From Verrucomicrobiota bacterium (GTDB lineage: Bacteria; Verrucomicrobiota; Verrucomicrobiia; Verrucomicrobiales; Verrucomicrobiaceae): a stretch of DNA of 44,680 bases. The notes under the pieces are model-generated. The model was given only the letters and a program-made list of their open reading frames with translations, had not been told where the DNA came from and did no database searches. Position numbers and translations under genes: made by a program. The stretch is taken from contig CAUJJC010000074.1 of NCBI GenBank assembly GCA_963204975.1, forward strand, positions 1 to 44,680. Direction: 5' to 3'. Below are positions 34,550 through 42,981 of this stretch, in pieces; the first letter of the stretch is position 1; each line of letters begins with the position of its first letter.

Positions 34550-35116
34550 TCAGAGAATGCCTTCGGCACGCATGGCACAGGCCTGATCGCGCAGAGCGCG
34601 ATGGCTGCGCATCAAGCGCACGCGCACATTGCCCTCGGTAAGGCCCAGGCACTGGCCAACATCGCGCGCGCTACGCCCCTCATAATGAAACAAGGTGAGC
34701 AGCCGCCGGTCCTGCTGTTGCAGACGAGACAAGAGCTGCTCAATGCCGCGCTCGATGGCGGCATCCTCGTCCGCCACCTTGTCATGCGTAGCGAGCATGT
34801 CAGTGCAGTCGTCTATCCCGCAGTCGGTCATGGTTTGAACAATGTTGCGCTGCCAGCCACGAAGGAAGTTCGCGCTGGAGTTGCGTGCGATGCTGCACAA
34901 CCAAGCCTCCAGGTTGCTGCCAGGGAGAAGGCGGTGCATGGACTTGAAGGCTCTGATGAAGGTGTCCTGGACTACGTCCTCCACCATTTGATGGTGAGGC
35001 AGCCAGCGCTCGACGGTTCGGCGCACCTTGCCGCGATAGGTCTCTACGATCCAGCGCGCGGCGCTCTGGTCACGGCGGTCAAGCCAGGCCTGGATAGCGG
35101 AATGGAAGTCGGTCAT
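34550..35116 (-). CDS. ECF-family RNA polymerase sigma factor
   Basis: The protein has 188 residues from the ATG at 35116 (MTDFHSAIQAWLDRRD); an upstream extension to 35233 would cross the downstream hairpin of the PhoX gene. Sigma region 2 is clear (MVEDVVQDTFIRAFKSMHRLL, the -10 recognition helix), as is region 4 (TLFHYEGRSARDVGQCLGLTEGN, then VRVRLMRSHRALRD). There is no extra C-terminal domain. It follows the exported PhoX-like gene by 153 bp on the same strand and is followed by a small membrane protein, the usual position for a sigma/anti-sigma pair. Its regulon cannot be seen from this window. Confidence 0.85.
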   Translation of the reverse strand: MTDFHSAIQAWLDRRDQSAARWIVETYRGKVRRTVERWLPHHQMVEDVVQDTFIRAFKSMHRLLPGSNLEAWLCSIARNSSANFLRGWQRNIVQTMTDCGIDDCTDMLATHDKVADEDAAIERGIEQLLSRLQQQDRRLLTLFHYEGRSARDVGQCLGLTEGNVRVRLMRSHRALRDQACAMRAEGIL

Positions 35117-35218
35117 GGAAGGGATGAATTTGCGGATGGGAAGGTGTGTCCGTTGGAAGGTCGGAGCACTTGGGACGGCGGCGAGCGGGGCATGAGGTCC
35201 GCAGTCCAAGGTGCTTCG

Positions 35219-35252
35219 CGCGCGGCCATGCACATGCTGGCATGGCCGCGCG
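35219..35252 (-). terminator. Strong GC hairpin after the PhoX-like gene
   Basis: CGCGCGGCCATGC (35219-35231) pairs perfectly over 13 bp with 35240-35252 around an 8-nt loop. It lies 17 bp after the stop of the PhoX-like gene. There is no T tract, so it may end or stabilise that mRNA or separate it from the ECF sigma gene. Confidence 0.5.
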
Positions 35253-35269
35253 GAAGAAACGCTTTCAGA

Positions 35270-38200
35270 TCAAGGCTGGCTGACCACCACGCGCATCATG
35301 CGGCGGGGATTGGCCAAGTCCTTGGGCACAATGTCACCGATCTTCACGGTCACGCGGCTGCCATTGGCAGTGCTGACGATGCGAGGTGAACCGCCACCCA
35401 ACCAGGACCACGATCCGCCGCTGATGCGGCGGGCCACGGGCGTCCAGTTGACGAGGTCGTTCGTCGCCTGGACTTCGAGTGTGATGTCCGTGGGTGCAGG
35501 TGTGTCCTGGTTCACCGCGATGCTCAGACGGTCGCTGAGCAGCGGATCGGTTTCCGTGGTGCTGCCGGTGGGATTGTTGCTCACGCCATCGGCGGCACTG
35601 TTGGCCGTTGGGTTTCGTCCCAAGGCATACTCCATGAGATTGCTGAGGCCATCGCGATCAAAGTCGGCACCGCTGGCAGTGAAGCCCGCGCCCACGACAT
35701 TGCCGAACCAGCTCTGACGCCAGGCGTTCATAGGAGACACGGTGTTCACCAGCAGGAGCTGGCCGCCCTGCACGAGCGGATTCGCCAGGGTGTAGTGCGC
35801 TTGATCCACGAGAATGAACATCCGATCCCCAGTAGCGACGTTGCCACCGAGGAGATTGGTGACGTCGATCATACCTGAACTTTCCTCATCGGTATTGAAG
35901 GGAGCCGTGGCAGGACGCGTGTTGTCACCAAAACGGTTCTCGTCGTGCTTGAGCACCTTCGTGAGTGCGGATGTTCCTGGGTTGTAGAGCCACACCTTGG
36001 CATTGTGCGCGGTGTTGCCTGGATCTTCCTGGAGGAATACAAGGCCGTCTGGCGTCACGCACATGTTGTCCCACATCGTCGCATCGTTGCCCACACCGCC
36101 TTCAGCGAGAATATCAATGGTCCCGCCGAGTGTCGGGTCCGTAATGTCCGTGAAGGTGAGCCTCCACAAACGAGTGCGTCCGATCTGCGCGCCAAGACCG
36201 AGAGTCGCCTGATCGAGACGGTCGGTGGTAACGAAGTAGAACTGCGCAGGATTCAGAGGATTCCACGCGCCATCTTCAGGACGGGAGAAGACCGTGCCTG
36301 AAGTGGTGGTAAGCGTGAAAGCTGTGCCGCTGGTGATGCCGGTGGCGCTGGTCGTCGCATTCGTGATCTCGTTCGGATGGCCGGTCACGGTAATGAAGTA
36401 GAGCTGGCCGTTCGTGAGGCCTGCCTTGTCCACTTCCGTGCCGCTGTTGGTCTTGGTGCCGACATATACATTCACCGTGTTGTTCATCACGCCCGTGCCG
36501 CCGTCGTTGAGGCCGATGACGACCGTTTTGTTCTGCGCAAAGGGGCTTGCCACCACGTTTTCCCAACCGCCCACGGCGCTGATGCCCGAGCCGTTGGTGG
36601 CGAGATTGAACTTGCCGAGGATGTAGCTCTTGCCCTTGTCTGGACCGGTGGCGACGTTGCCGAAAGCCCAGCCTGTGGAGCCGCCTTCTTCACCATTCAT
36701 GAAGATGCGATTCTGCGTGCCGAGGCCGGTGCCAGCATTGTAGAATGCCGAAACGGGAGGCAGATCAGCGGCGCAGAGACGAGTCAGCGCGGTAGCACCG
36801 AGAGCGGAGCCGACGACCTGATTCGTTGCATCCCAGCCATAAATGGTCTGAATGAGATCGTTGCCCGAGACCACGCTGAGCGTGCTCTTGTTGATGATCC
36901 ACTCGGAGACGAAAGCACCGATCGCACCGTGGGCGCGGATGCTGCCCTGGGTGTTGTTCATCTCATGGTTCATGAGCAAGGTGATGGTGCCGTCGTTGTT
37001 GTCATAGGCACCAAGGCCGTCACCAAGACCCGCAAGCTGAGTGGTGCCTGCGCCGCCCGTTACCGGGAAACTGTCACCCACGGTCATGAGCGCGGTGGTC
37101 TGCCAGGCGGCAGGATTCATCGGTAGCATGTAAGGCGTGGCGCTTGAAGTAGGTCCGGTCATCACGGAAACGGTGTCCGCCTCGGTAATGCTGATCGTCG
37201 TGGTGGCAGGAGTGCCAACGAGCAGAGGTGAACCCGCAACGCTCAGCGTGGCGGTGAAGTCGCGAGTGGCACGAATGCCAGCGCGGTTCTTCACTGGTAT
37301 GCTGAGTGTCTTGCTCGTTTCATTGGCCGCAAAGTTCACGACCACGGCGCTTTGTGCGGTGTAGTCCGTCACAGCCACGGCACTGCCGTCAGCGGTGGAG
37401 ACATTCACGCTCACAGCATTATCCGTGCGGCCCGTGCGCTGGATGGTGACCACAGCATTGCCAGCGGCCTCGCTCACCGAGTAGGTGGCGGAGGCGAACT
37501 GGAAGTTGCTCTCGCTTTCCGTGATCGTCACCTGAGCGGTGGAGGAACTGCCCAATGCCGAAGCCACTGGTCCCGAGAGCTGCACACTGAAAGTGCGGCT
37601 GCCGTTGATACCAGCTCGGTTCGTGATGGGGATGTTCACCGTTTGGGTGGATTCACTTTCAGCAAACTCCACCAGCACACTGCTGAGCGCCGTGAAGTCG
37701 GTGCCCGCCACAGCAGTGCCATTCACCGTGCTGACCAGCACGGACGACGAACCCGAGAGGTCGCCTTCACGAGTAATGCTGATGCTCAACGTGCCAGCGT
37801 TCTCCAGAAAGGAGATCGTCTGGTTGTTCAGCGCATAGAACGGCTGGGCAGGTGTGAAGGTAACGACACCGGAGGCGTCGATGGTGAACGAGCCGAGGTT
37901 GTCGCCATTGGTGCCCGCTGGAGCGGACGCCGTGGCGGGCCTCAGGCGGAACAAGTCGAGCGTGCCTGCGGGTGTCGTGTCCACCGTGGCATTCCACGTT
38001 GCAAACGCGATGCCGGGTGCCGGACCCGAGTTGGCCACCGTGCCGCCTGTCTGGAACGAACCCCAGGAATTGGTGTCCGACTTGTTCTGCTGCACGCCGT
38101 TGGTAGCACCACCGGAAGCAGTGCTCACATTGAACGCACCCATCATCGAAGTCATCTTCGAAACGGTGGTGCCCTGCGCGGTGGAACTCTGGCGAGTCCA

Positions 38201-38590
38201 AGGCGTGGCAGGTGTAGCCGGAGCCGAACGTCCGCGAGTGGCGAACAAGGTCTTGGCTGGCTCAGCTCCCATCGTTGTGAAAGCGCTGGTGGAGCCAGCG
38301 ATACCCCAGAAGAGGTCGGAGCGCGTGTTCCACCCTGAGCCAAAGATGGCGGTGAGGTCAGCACCCACCGTGCCGAGCGAGAGAGCCGTCGGCGCAGAGC
38401 CGCTGGTAAACTGCGAATGACTGCCCAGGTTGATCACGACGTTTTTCGTCGAACCTGTGCCTCCCGTCGCACGGATGCCGAGAAACAAATCCCCCTCGGC
38501 GGAGGTGGCTGCGGATGCAGCCGGCGCGATGAACGCCGTGCCCGCAGCAAGTGCGAGCAGGGTCATCGACCGTAGTTTGGAGAAGTTCAT
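35270..38590 (-). CDS. Exported PhoX-like (DUF839) protein with two Calx-beta domains
   Basis: The protein has 1106 residues and a signal peptide (1-27, ending AASA). After an N-terminal beta-rich domain (about 28-245) come two Calx-beta repeats (about 255-355 and 360-465, each ending in an ITESE/ITEAD-type acidic strand). A PhoX/DUF839 domain follows (about 475-945) with DGLGAYDNNDG, NHEMN near 540, NGEEGG near 631, SRPEDGAWNP near 770 and FLQEDPG near 853. These Glu/Asn positions resemble the metal-site motifs of PhoX alkaline phosphatases. The C terminus has NAWRQSWFG, the Ca motif DFDRDGLSNLMEYALGRNP and a beta sandwich (955-1106), shared with the two giant proteins. It is 42 bp behind the PstS-like gene, so release and capture of phosphate look coupled. 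Confidence 0.82.
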   Translation of the reverse strand: MNFSKLRSMTLLALAAGTAFIAPAASAATSAEGDLFLGIRATGGTGSTKNVVINLGSHSQFTSGSAPTALSLGTVGADLTAIFGSGWNTRSDLFWGIAGSTSAFTTMGAEPAKTLFATRGRSAPATPATPWTRQSSTAQGTTVSKMTSMMGAFNVSTASGGATNGVQQNKSDTNSWGSFQTGGTVANSGPAPGIAFATWNATVDTTPAGTLDLFRLRPATASAPAGTNGDNLGSFTIDASGVVTFTPAQPFYALNNQTISFLENAGTLSISITREGDLSGSSSVLVSTVNGTAVAGTDFTALSSVLVEFAESESTQTVNIPITNRAGINGSRTFSVQLSGPVASALGSSSTAQVTITESESNFQFASATYSVSEAAGNAVVTIQRTGRTDNAVSVNVSTADGSAVAVTDYTAQSAVVVNFAANETSKTLSIPVKNRAGIRATRDFTATLSVAGSPLLVGTPATTTISITEADTVSVMTGPTSSATPYMLPMNPAAWQTTALMTVGDSFPVTGGAGTTQLAGLGDGLGAYDNNDGTITLLMNHEMNNTQGSIRAHGAIGAFVSEWIINKSTLSVVSGNDLIQTIYGWDATNQVVGSALGATALTRLCAADLPPVSAFYNAGTGLGTQNRIFMNGEEGGSTGWAFGNVATGPDKGKSYILGKFNLATNGSGISAVGGWENVVASPFAQNKTVVIGLNDGGTGVMNNTVNVYVGTKTNSGTEVDKAGLTNGQLYFITVTGHPNEITNATTSATGITSGTAFTLTTTSGTVFSRPEDGAWNPLNPAQFYFVTTDRLDQATLGLGAQIGRTRLWRLTFTDITDPTLGGTIDILAEGGVGNDATMWDNMCVTPDGLVFLQEDPGNTAHNAKVWLYNPGTSALTKVLKHDENRFGDNTRPATAPFNTDEESSGMIDVTNLLGGNVATGDRMFILVDQAHYTLANPLVQGGQLLLVNTVSPMNAWRQSWFGNVVGAGFTASGADFDRDGLSNLMEYALGRNPTANSAADGVSNNPTGSTTETDPLLSDRLSIAVNQDTPAPTDITLEVQATNDLVNWTPVARRISGGSWSWLGGGSPRIVSTANGSRVTVKIGDIVPKDLANPRRMMRVVVSQP

Positions 38591-38632
38591 GTGTTCAGTC
38601 GATAGAATGTGAAGGGGTTCCTGATTGAACGA

Positions 38633-40009
38633 TTAGTAGTTCGGCGTGATGAGACCGCCGTCTGAAGCACGACCCACACGCATCGAGCTGAGGAGCACGG
38701 GCGAATCGACGGTGAGAATCTGATTGGCGAGCGTGTCAGCGACAGCCTTCTCAGGTGCCGGGATCGAGGTGCGATAGGCTACATGCTGGTAGCACCAGAA
38801 AGGATACTGACCGTTGCGCACACGATCCAGCGTGTAGTAAGCACCGTTGTAGCTCAGTTCTTTGGCCCCACCGTTGATGGCGGTCACCGCATCGTTGGTG
38901 GACATGTAGCTAACGTAGTAACCATTGATACTGCTGGTCGTAGCCGTCATGGAGGTCACAAGATTGCCGCCCGAAGTTTGGCCGCCGTTGCCGGTGGTGT
39001 AGAAGATGCCGTTGAAGTTACCAGCAGGCCAAGGGATATGACTGGTCACAGCGCCACCGCTGATCGTGGGTTGATACTGAACGACAGTGGAGTTCACGCC
39101 GATACCGGACTCAGCAAAGGTGATCAAGCGGGTGCCTGATCCTGGGTCGCGGCCAGTGGCCCAGACATCAAGCGTTTCATCTGCTGCATTGCCGGTGAAG
39201 AGCGCCAGAGGAACACGTCCATTGGCAAAGAGAGCCTGCACAAGCTGCGGGGAAACGTTGTCAAACGGAGCGGGTGCCACAGCTACGCAGGCATTGCCCG
39301 AAGTAGTCGAAGCGGCATTCTTGTTGCTAGTGACACCAACGTTGGAGTCCACCAAAGTGAACTGAGTGCCATCAATGATGCTGCCGATTTTACTAGCAGT
39401 TGGAATGTTAGGTCCAGTCACCGTCATGCCGACAGTCAGGGCAGCAGTGGAAGCTGTGCTGTAGATATTGGAACCCCCGATTGTGTTGACCGTGATCGCC
39501 AGTTGGCCAAAGCCACGATTGACCACCCACTTAAACCCGATCACACCGACCTTGGTTTCCGTCAGCGGGTTCGTGTTAAACGGGGTGGAGTTCTGGAAGG
39601 TATCTTCCATTGACACGTTAGGCGCGGAAACATCCGTATCAGACGTGGAAGTGGTGACCGTGGCAATGCTGCCTTGGCCAGCAATCGTGCCAACGACGGA
39701 GTCAGGCTGGAAGGCAATCGGCACGCTGTTCGAAAGCGTGTTGGTGCCGTCCACCGAGCCGGACCATGAGCACTTGATGATTACCGGATTCCCTCCCACC
39801 GTGCCGTGGAAGATGGACTGGTTCGCGCTGGAGAAGGTGCTGCCAGTGTAGGCAAAGGTGTGACCTGAGGCCATGATATTGCGAATCGCGCTGTGGGTGT
39901 TAGCACGGAATGCAGTGGAGCCGGTCAGGCGGATGTAGGTCTGGGCTTGGGCCGCCGTGGAAATCACCAAGAAGGCGAGGCCCGCGAAGAATAGTCTGGC
40001 TGGGTTCAT
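38633..40009 (-). CDS. PstS-like periplasmic phosphate-binding protein with a beta insertion
   Basis: The protein has 458 residues from the ATG at 40009 and a signal peptide (1-22, STAAQAQ) without a lipobox. The start of the mature protein, TYIRLTGSTAFRAN, and the later ATGRDPGSGTRLITF (284-298) match PstS-type periplasmic binding proteins, where the GSGT loop binds phosphate. Between VVNRGFG (163-169) and FDNVSPQLV (249-257) lies an extra Thr/Ser-rich beta segment of about 75 residues not found in ordinary PstS. No pstCAB genes are adjacent, so it may act as a stand-alone capture protein or supply a transporter elsewhere. It is co-oriented with the PhoX-like gene, 42 bp apart. Confidence 0.72.
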   Translation of the reverse strand: MNPARLFFAGLAFLVISTAAQAQTYIRLTGSTAFRANTHSAIRNIMASGHTFAYTGSTFSSANQSIFHGTVGGNPVIIKCSWSGSVDGTNTLSNSVPIAFQPDSVVGTIAGQGSIATVTTSTSDTDVSAPNVSMEDTFQNSTPFNTNPLTETKVGVIGFKWVVNRGFGQLAITVNTIGGSNIYSTASTAALTVGMTVTGPNIPTASKIGSIIDGTQFTLVDSNVGVTSNKNAASTTSGNACVAVAPAPFDNVSPQLVQALFANGRVPLALFTGNAADETLDVWATGRDPGSGTRLITFAESGIGVNSTVVQYQPTISGGAVTSHIPWPAGNFNGIFYTTGNGGQTSGGNLVTSMTATTSSINGYYVSYMSTNDAVTAINGGAKELSYNGAYYTLDRVRNGQYPFWCYQHVAYRTSIPAPEKAVADTLANQILTVDSPVLLSSMRVGRASDGGLITPNY

Positions 40010-40187
40010 CTGTATGTGGAGTGGAGTTGGATGTGCTTGTTGTTGGGAGCTGGCGATTGAGCCTTCTCCGTCGCGCATCCTAGGCCCCAGCCAGGGCCAT
40101 GAATCGACTGATCGAGTGTCACACTTTGGACAGTGAGTTTTTCGTCGCAAAGCAGATGTAACGAACGGTGACAACTCTGTGCAGCCG
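40010..40187. promoter_or_regulatory. Promoter region of the PstS-like gene with Pho-box-like repeat
   Basis: TGTAAC (40157-40162) and GGTGAC (40167-40172) are imperfect direct repeats 10 bp apart, about 150 bp before the PstS-like ATG. TGTAACGAA is shared with the divergent promoter region at 19815-19823. The region also lies directly before the small plus-strand frame at 40188, so it may serve both directions. Confidence 0.35.
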
Positions 40188-40340
40188 ATGCATCAAGGCA
40201 CCAAGCGCACGGCCCGTTTCCGCAAGGTGTTGTCACGCAACATCTTCGACACCGAGCAGCCGGAGGATCGCGCCTTCGCCTTCATTGAGCTTCAAATGCC
40301 GCATGGTGAAAGCGAAGGGACGCGACCACGACTCCGATGA
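40188..40340 (+). CDS. Possible small 50-residue protein
   Basis: An ATG at 40188 opens a 50-codon frame ending in TGA at 40338-40340. Residues run MHQGTKRTARFRKVLSRN, then IFDTEQPEDRAFAFIELQ, ending in a polar GESEGTRPRLR tail. Codon third positions are GC-biased like real genes here, and a GGTGAC motif lies 15 bp upstream. I do not recognise a family. It could be a genuine small phosphate-responsive protein or the decayed start of a longer gene. Confidence 0.35.
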   Translation: MHQGTKRTARFRKVLSRNIFDTEQPEDRAFAFIELQMPHGESEGTRPRLR

Positions 40341-40387
40341 AATCATTCATTCGTGGAGTCGAGACTCTTTGGTGCGAGCCTCGATCG

Positions 40388-40423
40388 CAAAAGAAAGCGT
40401 GAGCGTCACGAAACGCTCACGCT
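40388..40423 (-). terminator. Rho-independent terminator of the ars operon
   Basis: On the minus strand AGCGTGAGCGT (40423-40413) pairs over 11 bp with ACGCTCACGCT (40406-40396) around a 6-nt loop and runs into TTCTTTTGC (40395-40387). It lies 41 bp after the arsC stop. Confidence 0.8.
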
Positions 40424-40464
40424 AGCTCTGATCTGATTCCTCGCAGGTATAGGCTATGCAAATA

Positions 40465-40929
40465 TCAACTGTCTGCGAGTGAGCTTTGCGTCACTGCCTT
40501 CGCCTCATCCTTGCGGCCTGCGGCATACGCCTCGAACACACGCTTGATCTCATCACGAACGCGACGGAACACCGCCATCTGCTCCTCCTCGGTGCCGGTG
40601 GCGTGGGCAGGATCATCGAAGCCCCAATGATGACGATTGAGCTGACCAGGGAACATGGGGCAAGCCTGATCCGCATTGCCACAAACGGTGATCACTGTTT
40701 CCACGTTCTGACTCAAGAACTCGTCCATGTGCTTGCTGTGATGAGCGCTGATGTCGATGCCGATCTCGGCCATGGCCTTGATACCGAGGGGATGCACATA
40801 GCCAGCCGGCTTGGAGCCAGCACTCGCGACGTTGCAGTGGCCGCTCAAGGCGGCGCGGAGAATGCCTTCGGCGAGATGAGAACGGCAGGAGTTGCCGGTG
40901 CAGAGAATGAGGATGGTGGGCTTGGTCAT
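40465..40929 (-). CDS. arsC: ArsC: thioredoxin-coupled arsenate reductase
   Basis: This is a 154-residue protein of the low-molecular-weight tyrosine phosphatase fold, starting at the ATG at 40929. The P-loop CTGNSCR (C10 to R16), DDP (D105 and D106, then P107) and a redox pair C83/C90 ([11 protein letters not shown]) match the three-cysteine ArsC type of Staphylococcus pI258, where Cys10, Cys82 and Cys89 pass the disulfide before thioredoxin reduces it. It reduces arsenate to arsenite in the cytosol. It is the last gene of the arsD-arsA-orf-arsC run and is followed by a strong terminator. Cognate thioredoxin is not in the window. The start is favoured because the upstream in-frame extension runs into the preceding gene. 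Confidence 0.92.
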   Translation of the reverse strand: MTKPTILILCTGNSCRSHLAEGILRAALSGHCNVASAGSKPAGYVHPLGIKAMAEIGIDISAHHSKHMDEFLSQNVETVITVCGNADQACPMFPGQLNRHHWGFDDPAHATGTEEEQMAVFRRVRDEIKRVFEAYAAGRKDEAKAVTQSSLADS

Positions 40930-40960
40930 GACAATAGAGTGATGAAGGATGAGAGATGAT

Positions 40961-41182
40961 TCAGCAGCATCCATCAGGGCCGCAGCAGCAGTCGCTCTTG
41001 GTGGAGGTGTTGTTGGTGGTTTTGTTGGTAGGCAGACCCCAGCCACCGAGTATAACTCGGCGGATTGGTTCGCCCGTCACAGGGTGCTTGCTCAGCGGCA
41101 AGTCGTTCACGCCTTGCTGAATCTCAAACTGCTGAACGGGATCGCCTGCGATGGCAGGGATGGTTTCGTATAGGTAGGTCAT
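40961..41182 (-). CDS. FmdB-like small protein with Cys-rich tail, arsenic operon
   Basis: The protein has 73 residues from the ATG at 41182, coupled to arsA by ATGA. The first 50 residues resemble the FmdB/zinc-ribbon family ([25 protein letters not shown], then [13 protein letters not shown]), but the zinc-binding cysteines of that family are missing; His or Thr stand in their place. The C-terminal end is [11 protein letters not shown], five cysteines in nine residues, which could bind arsenite or another soft metal. It lies between arsA and arsC, so an arsenite-handling role is inferred. I know of no characterised protein of this form. Confidence 0.7.
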   Translation of the reverse strand: MTYLYETIPAIAGDPVQQFEIQQGVNDLPLSKHPVTGEPIRRVILGGWGLPTNKTTNNTSTKSDCCCGPDGCC

Positions 41183-42981
41183 GGGGTGGCTGGGTTGTGG
41201 AGAGAGGATGAAGCCAGACGTGCGAGGGCATCTGGGCCGATGGGTTCCTCTGGCTGCCAAGGAAGCCAGGCCGTGCGCTTGGCCTGTTTGTCCACGACTT
41301 CGCGCAGGTAGCGATGCTCAGAGGCTTCACGACATTGCAGCAGCGGATCGCAGGAGCCGCAATGAAGCAGGCTTTGATTGATGACCCAGGCGAAGGGCTC
41401 GATGTGCGCACGACGCAGGTCTTCCTGAAGCCCTGCGGCTTCATGCACCGGTGTGGCCTCCGGCAGGGTGACGAGCAGGATGTGTGTGAAGGCAGGATCA
41501 CGCAGGCGTGCAAGGAGCTTGAGGACTTCCTCGGGCTGTGTGCTTCGCGCCTGACGTTCGAGTTCACGCTGATACGCCTCGCTTGCATCGAGCAAAAGCA
41601 ACGTATGTCCCGTGGGCGCGGTATCGAGCACAACGAAGCGATCCGTGCCCTGCCCAACCTCACGAGCGAAGGCGCGGAAGACAGCGATCTCCTCGGTGCA
41701 GGGAGAGCGCAGGTCTTCTTCGAGCAAGGCACGTCCGGCTGCATCCATCTGGGCTCCCTGATTGCTCACGACTTCAGCCGTGTAGGCAGCGGTTTCACTC
41801 GCCGGATCAATCTTGCTCAGGGTGAGTCCTTCCACTTTGCCATGCAAGGTCTGTGCTACATGCGCGGCAGGGTCTGTGGTGCTGAGATGCACGGCATGGC
41901 CGCGACGTGCGAGCATGACAGCGATCGCGGCGGCGACAGTGGTCTTGCCCACACCGCCCTTGCCCATGGTCATGATAACGCCGTTGCCTTGCTTCTCGAT
42001 GGAACTGACGAGGGCTTCGAGGCTTTCCATGGCGGGCGTTGTCCAGCCACCCTCCTCCGCCTTCACGCACTTGCCTTGGCCCTCAGCACTGAGCAGCAAT
42101 CGCAGACCGGCGATGCCCAGAATGTTGATGGGACGAAGCGGCACGATGAAGCTCGGCATCGAAGTGATGAACTCCCTTGACGTGGTCAATGCCGACCATC
42201 CGCGCTGCTGCATGGCCTGGGCGGTTTCGTCTTCCGGGCACTCGGTTTCAAACATGCCGTTGATGACAAGGCATTGATTGCCCACACCGATGGCGCGTAA
42301 CTCGTGGGCTGTGCGCTCGGCCTCACGCAGTGCGGCATCTTGAGGGCGACTCACAAGAACGAGCGTGGTGGCTGACGCATCCGCCAACGTGTTCACCGTC
42401 GCCTCATAAATGGTGCGTTGCTTCTCCAGTCCTGCGAGTGGACCGAGACAAGATGTGCCACTGGTATTGTTGTCGAGAAACTGATCCCACGCCTTCGCGA
42501 GGCTCATCAAGCGCAACGTGTGACCGGTGGGTGCAGTATCGAAGACCACATGATCGTAGTCCTTCGCTGCTTCGGGATTGCCGATGAGTCCTGAGAATTC
42601 ATCAAAAGCAGCGATTTCCACGGTGCATGAACCCGAAAGCTGCTCCTCCATGCTGCGAAGAGCCGCTTCTGGCAAAAGTCCACGCATGGAGCCGATGAGA
42701 CGCTTGCGGTAAGCGGCTGCTGCTTCGACGGGATTGATGTTCATCGCCTCCAAACCCGGCGCACCAGCAATGGGCGTCGGCTGGTTCGTGAGTTTTGTCT
42801 CTAGCACCTCATCCAGATTCGATGCGGGATCGGTGCTCACGAGCAGCACACGCTTGCCTGCTTCGACAAGTTTCAAGGCAGTGGCGCACGAGAGCGAAGT
42901 CTTGCCGACACCGCCTTTGCCTGTGAAGAACAAGAAACGTGTGGTGCTGCTCGCTTCAGGTTGGTAAATCGGAAGGTTCAC
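41179..42981 (-). CDS. arsA: ArsA: arsenite-stimulated ATPase
   Basis: The protein has 600 residues from a GTG at 42981, which overlaps the arsD stop (GTGA); the ATPase would be translationally coupled to its metallochaperone. Two homologous halves each have a deviant Walker A (GKGGVGKTS at 21-29, GKGGVGKTT at 340-348) and the DTAPTGHTL signature (149-156 and 453-460). Cysteines C119, C178 and C428 fall at a constant +6 offset from Cys113, Cys172 and Cys422 of Escherichia coli ArsA, the arsenite site. ArsA powers an ArsB or Acr3 efflux channel. No such channel gene is seen in this window. Confidence 0.93.
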   Translation of the reverse strand: MNLPIYQPEASSTTRFLFFTGKGGVGKTSLSCATALKLVEAGKRVLLVSTDPASNLDEVLETKLTNQPTPIAGAPGLEAMNINPVEAAAAYRKRLIGSMRGLLPEAALRSMEEQLSGSCTVEIAAFDEFSGLIGNPEAAKDYDHVVFDTAPTGHTLRLMSLAKAWDQFLDNNTSGTSCLGPLAGLEKQRTIYEATVNTLADASATTLVLVSRPQDAALREAERTAHELRAIGVGNQCLVINGMFETECPEDETAQAMQQRGWSALTTSREFITSMPSFIVPLRPINILGIAGLRLLLSAEGQGKCVKAEEGGWTTPAMESLEALVSSIEKQGNGVIMTMGKGGVGKTTVAAAIAVMLARRGHAVHLSTTDPAAHVAQTLHGKVEGLTLSKIDPASETAAYTAEVVSNQGAQMDAAGRALLEEDLRSPCTEEIAVFRAFAREVGQGTDRFVVLDTAPTGHTLLLLDASEAYQRELERQARSTQPEEVLKLLARLRDPAFTHILLVTLPEATPVHEAAGLQEDLRRAHIEPFAWVINQSLLHCGSCDPLLQCREASEHRYLREVVDKQAKRTAWLPWQPEEPIGPDALARLASSSLHNPATP

